Source: Owenia fusiformis (Eukaryota > Annelida > Polychaeta > Sabellida > Oweniidae). Taken from it: a DNA stretch of 64,000 nucleotides. Position numbers and translations under genes: made by a program. This document shows, one piece after another, positions 51,536 through 62,051 of this stretch. The notes beneath the pieces were generated by a model. The model worked only from the letters and a program-made list of their open reading frames with translations, did no database searches and was not told the origin of the DNA. The stretch lies in NCBI GenBank assembly GCA_903813345.2, contig CAIIXF020000003.1:21898931-21962930 (forward strand). Direction: 5' to 3'. Numbering within the stretch: position 1 is the first letter of the stretch; each line of letters starts with the position of its first letter.

Positions 51536-52679
51536 GATCATTCAATTCCAGAGCTATTTGTGGAAAACCTATGTGGCAATTATTATATTTTTGCCAGGGT
51601 CTCGGCTGAAGCTAATCTCATAACAGATTGATTCATTAAAGAAAACAAAATGATCAGGACCGATTCAATACAAAATTACTAAAGCAGGAAACGTCAGAAA
51701 TTTGGTTTCCAACGAGCGCATAATTGAGTCTTTTATTCATGTTTCATTTTTCACTACTCTTATTTTTATTATTCTAATCTTAGATATTCATCAAGCAAAG
51801 CCTCTGAATTAGGCCAACGAATCAAAAAACATTGAATAGTGGATTTCGGTAGATATAACACTGTCCATTATAATAGATTTGTCCTTGTTTGTAAATGAGC
51901 AAGTAGGTAGTAACGGTTTTACCAACACGTGGCTGACTTGGGTAATGTACAGTGGCATTCATACGAAAAGTTCCTCAAAACGTGAGAGATAAATAGATTT
52001 GCTAGTAGACCAATCTTTCTATGACCTTTTTTATTTTGATGAATAAACAATCCGAAATGTGTTCAGTATATATAAATTTGTAACATTGATTGACTCTGTG
52101 GAATTTACTCAACCAAGTACTCACATTTATTAAAATTTGAGAGGTCAGGGAGAATGAAATCGGTGATGATAAATTGAAAATATGAGAATGAGATGATCAA
52201 AAAGACACGAGCGTCATCTTTAAATCATTTTCATCTTTTTTCAGAAAATCTTTTTTCATTCACATATTTACAAATCTGCCATCTATCAACAGAAATCACG
52301 AAAATATTCAAATTCATGGAGATAATTATTGTCGTCATATTCTTACCTGCCATCTATTATTTGATAAAAGACAAACTCAGGTATATTTCATGAACTGTCT
52401 TCGTTCTTCTACACACCACGCTGCCATCTTTTAATGGAGCCATTTGGTAAAAGTATGAATGTCACTTTAGGATCATATTGATATACTATGCAGGCTCGTA
52501 GCCAGAGGAATCTGGGAGAGCGGAACCTTCCCCTCAGAAATTCTTTCAAAATCATACGGTGTTTCATCATTCTCGACACTTTTCGCATGAATTTTTAATA
52601 GCCAAATGTGGCAAAAGCTCCCCCCTGTTAAACCTGCTCACGGGCAAGCAATGTACATGAACATGATATCTTTCTGTTT
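51536..52679. other. Intergenic with a possible transposon end
   Basis: No supportable gene. GCAGGCTCGTAGCCAGAGG at about 52490 resembles the left end of hAT-type non-autonomous elements, but no matching right end is found. Confidence 0.35.
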
Positions 52680-52935
52680 TGCAAGAAGAGCCATGTGTTA
52701 CGCGGAATATGGCATATATTAATGGTTGCACAGTATTAGTGATACAACTGAATATGCCATACTCACCTGCAGTATATGGCAAATTCCGTATATGCCATAT
52801 TCTGCAGTGAATATGCGATACACTAATTTCAGTGAATAACCGTTATTCACCTTCAGAATATGTCATACTCACTTGCTGAATATGCCATATACCGCAGGTG
52901 AGAGCATGACATATACCGCAGGTGAAAACGTGATA
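52680..52935. repeat. Palindromic ATATGCCATA/CTGCAGGTG repeat cluster
   Basis: ATATGGCATAT-type palindromes recur at least six times, alternating with CACCTGCAG or CCGCAGGTGA words in both orientations. It can fold into several short hairpins. It is a decayed complex repeat. Confidence 0.6.
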
Positions 52936-53334
52936 CAGAAAGCCTTGATTTGATTGGTTTTGAGAATCAACACTTAATGTAAAACTACGTACGCTGGATT
53001 ACCAATGAAGTTAGTTCTTCGAGTTCTAATATATAAATCCTGGGTGTATTGAGTAAGTTTATTACGTGAGATTGCTGAGTGATACTTCTGCATTGGTTGA
53101 TATACACAATGCACTGTGCTGTAGGTTCAGTAGTCATTATAAGATTCCATAAACTTTTACCCGTTTGTTCAATCGGTACAATTGACCATTGCGTACTTCC
53201 GAATGGTGCTGTTACTGTATACAACATGATTTTCACATTGGCTGCCCCCTCCCTCAACTGCCAATTCTAGCCTGATCATTCAACTCTTAATTCAAACCTA
53301 TCACATATGAGGTAATAATATATCGTCAATTTTT
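52936..53334. other. Intergenic with opposed short open frames
   Basis: Open frames of 90 codons (minus, 52985-53257) and 63 codons (plus, 53079-53270) overlap. Neither resembles a known protein. Coding status is undecided but unlikely. Confidence 0.3.
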
Positions 53335-53733
53335 AACTTGAACTTTTTTAATTGAGGTAAATATTGGCATTTTTGAACTTGCATTTTTGAATTCAAAGCT
53401 ATGAGGTGTATATCGGCATTTTTGAATACAGCTATGAGGTAAATATCGGCATTTTTGAATTTGTATTTTCGAAATCGAAGCTATGAGGTAAATGTCGGCA
53501 TTTTTGAACTTGTATTTTCGAATTCGAAACTATGAGGTAAATATCGGCATTTTTGAATTTGTATTTCTTAATTCAAAGCTATGAGGTAAATATCGGCATT
53601 TTTGAATTCGTATTTTCGAATTAGAAGCTATGAGGTAAATATTGGCATTTTTGAACTTGTATTTTCGAATTCGTAACTATGAGGTAAATATCGGCATTTT
53701 TGAATTTGTATTTTTTAATTCAAAGCTGTGATG
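53335..53733. repeat. 49-bp minisatellite (left part)
   Basis: About eight units with the core TATGAGGTAAATATCGGCAT followed by a TTTTGAATTTGTATTTTCGA block. Unit starts at 53482, 53531, 53580, 53629 and 53678 are exactly 49 bp apart. The array is interrupted on its right by the mariner-like element, and a partial unit resumes at 54800. Confidence 0.9.
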
Positions 53734-54799
53734 TACGAGGGTTGTCCCAGAAGTAATGCACTATATGCTCTAACTTAATTAATAATTAATATTTTTCAAT
53801 GAAATTTTCAGTAAATGCTCCTTAGAGACATGTTTTTATACTAGAAATTTTCATGTTGACTGATAAAACTATATTGATGTTATAATAAAATCAAGTTGGT
53901 GAGATTGGGTAGGGCGGGGCAGGTTATACAGTCACGTGAAAAGAAATAAAAAATTGAAAATCTGAAATAATTAATCAACAAATACCATTTGGTGTAGCTA
54001 TGAGAAATATGCTCAAAAAAACATTTAAAGATACTAAATTACTTTGAGTACATCCTAGATTTAATGGATGTATATTGCACAGTGTCCCATTTCACATTTC
54101 TCAAAATATTGCCCTTTGCATGTTATGTACTTTTGATGCCTGTCAGTTCAAACACTCTAGGCAATTTCTTCCACTGTGACTTGTGGAGTTTTTGCCTCCC
54201 AAGTTTGGAGTTGTCATACAGGGTCAAATCGTCTCTTTTAAATCTCTTCTGCCACCCCATAATTGTAGTTCTATCTGGAATATACTCCTTATATACTTTC
54301 TTCATGGTAGCATTGTTTTGCGTGGCTGTGAGTCCAAGTGAAGTATGAAGTTAGGCCACCAAACGCAAGGCCTTCTGTTATCAGGTGAGAATTGCAGCCA
54401 TTTTGCAATTTCTTGACTGTGACTGTATTCGAATTCGTGACTATTGAAATGTGGTATTATGACATCACAGTGCTAAATGTCATTATTCGTACTTGATTAA
54501 CATCATGCTGAATAAATTTAACAATTTCCCAAACATTTTGACCATTTAAAGGAAAGAAATATTAATAAAATAACACTTTAGATATTTTCATAATTAGAAA
54601 AATTGGTACCTGCCCCGCCCACCCCTACCCCCATCTTGTTATAGCAACCATATTAAGACTTAATATTAATGTTGGATGCTTGAACTTCAGGATATGATAG
54701 ATAAAACTTCAATTGTTTATACACAAAATTTCAGCTGAATTGAAGAATATTAAAGAAAGTTAGAGCATATAGTGCATTACTTCTGGGACAACCCTCGTA
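53734..54799. mobile_element. Mariner-like element, non-autonomous, 1066 bp
   Basis: A perfect 43-bp terminal inverted repeat (53734-53776 and 54757-54799) starts TACGAGGGTTGTCCCAGAAG and is bounded by TA. The similarity continues more loosely inward: a GGGCGGGGCAGGT block lies about 180 bp from each end. Only a remnant of a transposase-like frame survives (54123-54305). TA target and CGAGGGTTGTCC-type ends fit the mariner group of Tc1/mariner. Perfect ends indicate recent mobility, with transposase supplied from elsewhere. Confidence 0.85.
54123..54305 (-). pseudogene. Remnant of a mariner-type transposase N-terminal (HTH) region
   Basis: A 60-codon minus-strand frame inside the element. 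The segment TTIMGWQKRFKRDDLTLYDN followed by SKLGRQK resembles the second helix-turn-helix and linker of mariner-like transposases, usually of the form W(F)xRF(K)xGxxxLEDxPRxGRP. The frame stops at once afterwards, and no DDD/DDE catalytic region is found in the element, so it cannot make an active enzyme. The match is by pattern recognition and is moderate. Confidence 0.45.
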
Positions 54800-54830
54800 A
54801 ATGTCGTCATTTTTTGAACTAAGTGAACAT
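54800..54830. repeat. 49-bp minisatellite (right remnant)
   Basis: AATGTCGTCATTTTTTGAACT continues the unit cut by the mariner-like element. Joined over the TA it gives TGATGTAAATGTCGTC, matching TGAGGTAAATGTCGGC in intact units. Confidence 0.75.
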
Positions 54831-55563
54831 AATTTGTGAACTTAGATATGCTTGGTAGTCGCTATTACTTTTATTGCTCTTTATGCCCTTTTAGAGGAGA
54901 AAAATCGCTACGATTATAATTATAGAACTCTCTGGGTAATTTTTCGAAATTGTATAATCATTTTCTTTTTATGATTTGTACATAAAGATCCACTTAATGG
55001 AGCAGTCATTTGATATCCATCTTTTTGTGCCCAGCAGACAACGATTTTAATCAAAAATTAAAAAATAAGCAATGAAAAGAGAAACATTATTTTGAAAACT
55101 GCATTTATATATCGCAGTGCGTTTGTAAAATTCAGATTTAGATAAATCAAGTTTATGTGTAGTAAACGAGTAGCCTCTTGTAGGGAGCTTCAGCCACAAT
55201 ACTTTTTTCGAAAAAATAACATGTCAGAGAAGCATCAAAATACAAAAGGCCACACACTTGCTCGCCAAACCACAAGTAATCCAAAATATACAAACGTTTT
55301 GCATCCAGATTTAGAATATGAAGGTATTTTTCCATATTATAATATCGCACTGCGATGCTTTGATTGCTTCGCTTTAACATTCTTATAGTTATTACATTTC
55401 AACTAATTCGGAGAGTATTGCATTCTAACTACTTTCCTTGGCAATGTAATCAGGCTCATATAAAAGTAGAATGATAACAAACTCATTCACTTTGTATAGC
55501 ATGGCATAGAAGTTTGGAATGATATGAATGACATATCGTTTATCAGGATGTATGTATGTATAT
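54831..55563. other. Intergenic, nothing recognised
   Basis: AT-rich, no supportable gene. Opposed open frames of 75-77 codons at 55153-55388 are unrecognised. Confidence 0.4.
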
Positions 55564-55790
55564 CATAGGCGTAGCCATGGGGGGTGCAACAAAAATAAAA
55601 CCATGAGAAAGAAGCAGAAAAGAGCTTCAAATGAAAAGCAATTTAAAGCTCTTTTCTGCATCAATTTTGTAAAATTCAAAATAAATCTTATTTTTTGGCT
55701 TGGTTATGCCACAATCGCACCCCCTGACTGGAAACCGACATTTTTTTGGGCGATCGCATCCCCCCTGACTGAAAGCTGGCTACACCCCTG
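55564..55790. mobile_element. MITE with CATAGGCGTAGCC-type ends, 227 bp
   Basis: The left end CATAGGCGTAGCCA and the right end TGGCTACACCCCTG are imperfect inverted repeats. Inside, an inverted pair (AAAGAGCTT and AAGCTCTTTTCTGC, near 55618-55660) forms a hairpin, and ATCGCACCCCCTGACTG-like words are repeated near the right end. The flanks TATGTATA and TATGTATT suggest an 8-bp target duplication, as made by hAT elements. The 91-codon open frame over it is incidental. Confidence 0.65.
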
Positions 55791-56595
55791 TATGTATTAT
55801 TAAACACGTAGATGATACGAGCAGTGCGTGAAATAGCATTTGCCGACCACCATGTATGGATTAAAGATAGATAGCCAAGTAAATAAATTTAACATTATGA
55901 CAGCACAGTGTATACAAACATTCCTCATAGCTGATCCTAATTTAACATACAGTAAATGTGTAATGTATTTAAACTATTTACATTACATTTGTATAAATCA
56001 GCAATTCTGTTATTCTTAATTACGACTGATGCATCAGTTATATGTCTAAGTGTTTGAACATTGTTTTTGTTTACATAGATACCAAACGTTATAAAGACAA
56101 TGGTAGTGTTCTTTTTCCCCCATTCCTTGTTGAAAGCTAATTTTAGGGTTGTAAAGTCTCCGTTTCTATAGAGTATAGTGTGTTTACTTCGTATCTGTTT
56201 AGATTATTTCTTGTTGGCTTCTCTCAGTTTACCATTTTTCGCATTTTAAAACATGGCCATGGTCATTTTCTTTCGAAGGAAAGTTTATGTTTGTGTGTGT
56301 TTGGAGTGTGGGGGATCACGCTTGTGATTTCATCAAGATGTACACTCCCGTAAATAAAATATAAATATGGAAATCTATGAAGCATTTAGAAAATGATGTT
56401 ATAAAATATCAATCTAGAATATTCATGAAGTTCTTTCTAAATAAAAATGAATATTAATAACAATTCGAAGTATATGGACAATGGGATGTTAAAGGAGTTG
56501 AATATCATTTATCAGATACATTTAGAATCCGGGTCTGGTTTCCGTTCGTTGTTTTGATGCAATAATTACATTATTTAGATAAATATATAGAGATT
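55791..56595. other. Intergenic with a partial family A fragment
   Basis: The segment around 56150-56280 shares the right-hand block CGCATTTTAAAACATGGCCA with the family A copies, suggesting a truncated copy. Otherwise nothing recognised. Confidence 0.4.
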
Positions 56596-56731
56596 ATCCT
56601 ATATGAGGTTCAGGATATTGGGATTATCCCGATGCCAATATAATATATCTGCCCGAGGGCCGTAGGTCCCGAGGGTAGATATATTATATTGGCCAAGGGA
56701 TAATCCAAATATCCTGAACCGACTATAGGAT
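56596..56731. mobile_element. 136-bp near-perfect hairpin MITE
   Basis: The left arm from ATCCTATA (56596) and the right arm to TATAGGAT (56731) pair along about 65 bp, including GGTTCAGGATATT, GGATTATCCC and CCAATATAATATATCTGCCC. The apex is GGCCGTAGGTCC. ATATCTGCCCG-type words are shared with the ends of the element at 57012-57952, so the two may belong together. Confidence 0.8.
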
Positions 56732-57011
56732 GATCTGTTTATCCCATACCAACCACATTGTTCAATTGGCCACAGTTCAGAAACTTTGCAACCAACCGTG
56801 GAATTATTTTAAAATATTGATGTCCAGTTTTGTATTCATTGTCCGTAGCCAGATCTTCCTGTTCAACTCTTTGATTATTAATGGGGCATACTGCTCATTC
56901 TCTTCTTTAAAGCATCAAACAGATCGCGATTGTCTGCGTTTTTCTCCATTGTCGTTTACAGTATACGAACGTTACAAAAAAGAACCAATACGGGAACAGC
57001 GATTATGACGT

Positions 57012-57952
57012 AGCGGGCAGATATACTGACGTGTCGCAAAAAGGTGGCGCATTTGTTTTTTAAGGGTATCGCGTGAATGTAACTTTGATTCCCCGGAATA
57101 TAAGATAATATTCTAATTAAAGTTATATATCATTTTAAAGCTGTTTCGATGAAGATTTTAGATCAACTACACTCCGTTCACATTTTTGCGCGTTCGTTTT
57201 TAAAAAAGAGTTTTTTACCAAAACATCTGGCAAATATCCCATGTTGACACGTTACATTTTGAATTATTTTTCGTCTTTAAACGCTCATAACTCAAACAAT
57301 ATATGACTATTATACTTATTTTTCGTCTTGATAAAGGTAGATGGAAGTTTTATTTCAAAGGATGAATTTTAGTAAGCGTCCCATATTGTGACGTCATAGA
57401 GTCTGAAAAATAGAATCTGTTGACAGCGACCTTTTTTGCTCATTTTTTGGTACCTTCAACTTTTCAGGTGTACATTAAACAAAAAATACGAGATCAATTT
57501 TTAATAAATCATACATGATTATTTTGCTCCTAAACTCTAGTTTATTAATAATTAGTTGATTTTGTTCACAAAAGTATGTGTTTTCTGTTGTATGTGGAAA
57601 AGTGGAGGACGAAAGGTTTTCAAAATTCATTAAAATAGGGCTAAATTACGCCATTCGCCTATTTTCAAGCACAGCAACATGTATATTTATTTCACCTAAA
57701 ATATCAATTGATTCGTGTTTTATGATGCTCCTAGCCCATTAACAATATATATATGATATCAAAGTTATTCGTCTAAAATGTTTTTAGATATAGAGGTAAA
57801 TGTGGAGGACGAAAGGATTTTCATGTGTGTACATTTTTCTCAAAAACGTCACATTCTATCATGTTAAAAGCGAGAATCCTCTGGATTACGCCACAAAATT
57901 TGTAACAATGCGTGCGCGAGCTTTTTGCGACCCGTCACTATATCTGCCCGCT
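57012..57952. mobile_element. Inverted-repeat-flanked element, 941 bp
   Basis: 40-bp terminal inverted repeats (57012-57051 and 57913-57952) starting AGCGGGCAGATATA match at about 36 positions and include TCGCAAAAAG. The interior has no transposase frame; GTGGAGGACGAAAGG occurs twice (about 57602 and 57802). A second AGCGGGCAGATATAGCTTTA in the same orientation as the right end lies at about 57961-57983. A further 13-bp inverted pair, GTTTATCCCATAC (56737-56749) and its complement (58038-58050), brackets the whole, so a composite element of about 1.3 kb is possible. The superfamily is not recognised. Confidence 0.75.
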
Positions 57953-58050
57953 CGGAGCGGGACGTAAAGCTATATCTGCCCGCTGATGAAAATATAAGTT
58001 TTTACAAACTGGCTTTATGTACCTGTAACACGTCCAAGTATGGGATAAAC

Positions 58051-59872
58051 ACTATTATATATACAGGTTTATAAATTACGTTTCGACACAAGTGAATTCG
58101 TGTTCTCGCAAATCAAAATTAACAAAAATACGTAGATAATATATAATATAATTGTATATTTATAGAACAATGAACAAATTTTAAAGATGTTTTGAAAATA
58201 AATTAAAATTCATCCTCAAGTGTCTCTTAAAATAGGATTGATTGATGAATATGTCAGAAATCAACTCATCCATGCATGAAAGTGGTTCAGAAAAAAGGAT
58301 TTTAAATCTTAGTTCTCATAGAAACTAATGGTACAGTAATATTTAAAACATAATTACATTTTTCTTTTCAACTTAGTTCGATAATCAATATTGGTTTATT
58401 TTGAAAGTTTGACATATTCATAGATTTTGAGAAAAACGTTTTTTTTTCTGGTGTTAAAAAGATTATGTATTTTACACTGTATAGTGAAATATTTGATTAT
58501 TAAAAATTTGATAATTAAAATATTTGAATATTTCAGATTGTTTAATGTCTTCTAATTGTACCCTGCGCGCAGAGTCTAGTTATAAACTACGAACGGTGCA
58601 AAGGATGATCTAGATTATTACCACTCTAATTTTGGTAATATGTCGACAACTCTTTGTTATTTTGTTAAATATACAATGTTCCGTTTGGATAACGCTAACA
58701 ATTTCGAAAATGTACAAGTGCCAAATATACGTATTTGATTGTACTATGAGAAAGCTGAACTCTGGATTATTTCAACGGGTATTTAATAAACTCCAGATTG
58801 GCCATATAGAAGTATAAAAATATCCCGAGGGAAACGTCCATTGAAATTTCGGTAGCTAAACTATCGTACTTTGTTGAGAAATCACAAGAGCCAAATGTAC
58901 AAAGCTAACGTAAATATATTAAGAATTAAAATAACAAAATGTAATTTGCGATTGCTTGATAGAATTAATCCCATTAAATAAATCCGTTCACTATTGAAAT
59001 GTTAGTTTACAATGGGTCCGACCGAAACACAGTGTTGTAAAAATACACCCATCTGGTAGAAATAATGTTGATTTTAACCAAACTCTGTTTACACTTCATT
59101 ATGTCACAAATCTTGAGTGATTACAGAGGCTTCATTTCACCCATACCTCTTATATCCTGACCACAATGTATTAAGTTTTATTGAAAATCCACCTTTCACA
59201 ACATAATCGAAGTAAATCTTTATTTGCAGCACTTAAGTACGGCCATTGGCAATATTTGAACGCTAAACATTGAGTTTAAAGACAGACTTTCCCGAAAATA
59301 AAGTAAAATAAGTGTCATGTTGAAAATGCTAAATAAACTAGAAGATACTAATTTCACAAAGTAAAAAATCATGTATACCCGGAAACTGATACTCTAATTT
59401 TGTAAACATCCTAAAACTGCCATCGTTTTGTTCAATTTTTATGAAGAAATCAAGGGAAACATCGAAAGCATACGGCCTTTCTTTAATGAGGCTAGGCCAA
59501 GAATAAGTGGTATAATTTGCTTGAATACAAAAGCGTTGTTGTTAGGAAATCTTCAGACGGGTATCTTTAAGTTGTAGGAATGTTTTTATCCTCGGGATTA
59601 TTACTGGCATGTGTTGGACAAGTGTTTAGATCTCAGTTTTGCTTATGTTAGAGATATAGAATTATTGGGATTAATTTTCTTTCATACTTACCGCCCTATA
59701 AGATCGGTGTCAATTCAGTTATAAAATTATAAATCTCAAGCTCTGCCAAGTGACTTCGGGCTAAATATGTCCCATTCTTTGATCAATTGATACTCGATGT
59801 AAAGTTTAATATCTCATTCTGAGAATTTCGTTTGAAATAATATCAGCGGCTAACAAAATATACAAAACGGAA
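58051..59872. other. Intergenic, nothing recognised
   Basis: AT-rich, gene-free, no pattern seen beyond short A/T runs. Confidence 0.4.
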
Positions 59873-60380
59873 AGTCATTTTCAAAAATGGTTTTGGAATG
59901 ATATTAACTGTTTCTATCATAGTTTTCTAGGCATCTGGCATTTCATTTGTTATATTCCTAAACTATACAACATACAATCATTAACAAATGTAAAAAATCA
60001 AAAGAGTATACTTCTATCTACTAGTCCTGCCCAACCTATTTTGAAAATCATGACTTATATATACAATTGTATATAAATAAGCTAGCTAGTGAAGCATACG
60101 ACTGTGACAATGCAAATCCCCCCCCCAGTCATTTTCAAAAATGGTTTTGGAATGATATTAACTGTTTCTATCATAGTTTTCTAGGCATCTGGCATTTCAT
60201 TTGTTATATTCCTAAACTATACAACATACAATCATTAACAAATGTAAAAAATCAAAAGAGTATACTTCTATCTACTAGTCCTGCCCAACCTATTTTGAAA
60301 ATCATGACTTATATATACAATTGTATATAAATAAGCTAGCTAGTGAAGCATACGACTGTGACAATGCAAATCCCCCCCCC
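59873..60380 (+). repeat. Perfect 254-bp tandem duplication
   Basis: 59873-60126 and 60127-60380 read identically over all 254 bases. Each begins AGTCATTTTCAAAAATGG and ends in a run of 9 C. The copies are either very recent or an assembly artefact at the C-run. The 87-codon open frame here is incidental. Confidence 0.95.
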
Positions 60381-61719
60381 AAAAAAAAATGTTTCGTTAA
60401 AAGCCACATATCCTTAACTCCTTATTTTGTGTCTATGTGATATTGTCAAAACAACCAACAATATGAGCTAGAAACAAAAAGCAAAAATCAACTTGTGGAA
60501 GGGAAATGGTTTAGAATTTGATGCTTTCATATTGTCACTCCATTAGTTTTGAGTTGATTACTGGGATAAGGAATATTGCGAATATATATTGAGAGTTTCA
60601 AAAGTTGTTTCAAAATAGACTGGACATAAAATAATTTTACTATTCTTTACTAGACTCCATTTCATGACAAGGCTCAGTTGTATTTAATTCAAGTATCAAC
60701 TTACTTTTTCATATAGAAAGATAGCATTGAATGAATAACATTACAAATAGCCTTATTCGACATGTATCTCATAAGCGTACTAGTATCCTCTCGATTGGAA
60801 TATTGATATCAAAACTAATATTTTATCAAAATTTTCAAAGTTTATCTCTTAGATGATTTGCATTGCTTGTCTACAAATCAAGAAGAATACCCTTGAGCCT
60901 TGGGGCAAGAAGTAATAACAACCATTCACGTCCTCTGACTAAGATAAACAACTTTACAGTTTTGGTGCTGATAAGATCCATGTTGACCTGCCTGAAAGTA
61001 GCTGTCGTGGGTTTTGAAGAGTGCGAGCATCAAACAAATGCCCACGCTGATATGAAGGCATACGGTTCTGTTACTGCAAAAGGGTAACCGAATTTTGGTC
61101 GATCTAATGTGATTAGGTAAGATTAGATTGAAAAATTATATATTATTCAATGAGAAAACTCGTTATTAAAGGTACGGAATCTCATGTTGGAGATGGTGTG
61201 CACATACTTTTAATTTGCAAGTTTTAATTTCAATCATGTCTATTAATCGAGAAACACAATTGCGTCTTCTATATCTAAAGTTGCTCAAAGTTTCTAGATG
61301 TAGAACATAATTATAAAACATATATTTGAAGAATACATCGGTCCATCTTCAGATATTTCGATCGGTTCAGTCTAAAAAAAGGAACTGATTTGTACACTGA
61401 ATTAAATGATGGTCGTAGTATGTTTTAAATGTCACATCACGGCACCACATTTTATTCTCATCTGCTCTTTGGCTGTAGATTGTTTAAATCATTCCATATG
61501 GAAATACGAAACGTTTATTTTCGGAGACCTCTTTACTATCTCTGAGCCTGTTGTTATCGCATTTGTTAAATTGCTCAAGTGTATGTTAAAAGAGAAAGCT
61601 AATCGGTATTTTGAGATATGTAAGCTAGATTTCACTCGCGAGGTTTCCAAATAAACATATTTCTGACAGTACATGGGTGGGCATTATGCGGTTTGAAGAC
61701 TAACACCGGGCCAAATGTA
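60381..61719. other. Intergenic upstream of FoxL1
   Basis: No supportable gene. The opposed open frames at 61406-61674 are unrecognised. The region probably includes distal FoxL1 control sequence, but no specific element is evident. Confidence 0.4.
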
Positions 61720-61950
61720 AACAATTACGTCACTTCCGCGAGTTTTGATTGGTCAAAACTGGGGAAATCCAACATGATTGGCAGCTTGAAGTATTTCTAT
61801 CCCAATAGTCTAAATGTCTTAAACCAACATTTGGTTCTATGCGTTTATTTTCCCATTATAATATTAAACTTTGGTCACAAAAACAACAACTTCTTATGGC
61901 AAGAATAACACAGAAACTCAGCGGAGATCTACAAAGAGAGGTATAAAGCC
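61720..61950 (+). promoter_or_regulatory. FoxL1 promoter
   Basis: In order: a CRE/ATF-like TTACGTCA (61725-61732) overlapping an Ets-type ACTTCCG (61732-61738), then an inverted CCAAT box, ATTGG (61748-61752), within GTTTTGATTGGTCAAAAC, and a TATA box TATAAAG (61942-61948). Start of transcription would be expected about 61970-61980, giving a leader of roughly 75-80 nt. The TATA lies about 190 bp from the upstream motifs, so they would act as proximal elements. The start site is inferred. Confidence 0.5.
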
Positions 61951-62051
61951 TATCGTGCAAGACGAGATACCAGACGATATCCATTATTGCTGGAGTCAAC
62001 ATCAAGGTTTAACAACAAAATACGGAAGTTACGGACAGTTTTTCTGAGACT

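Noticed and set aside
55564-55803. 91-codon open frame over the MITE
   Set aside because: It covers a structure of inverted repeats and shows no domain.
56730-57008. 92-codon plus-strand open frame between hairpin and element
   Set aside because: The composition is unconvincing and the opposite strand holds the more protein-like short frame. It lies within mobile DNA.
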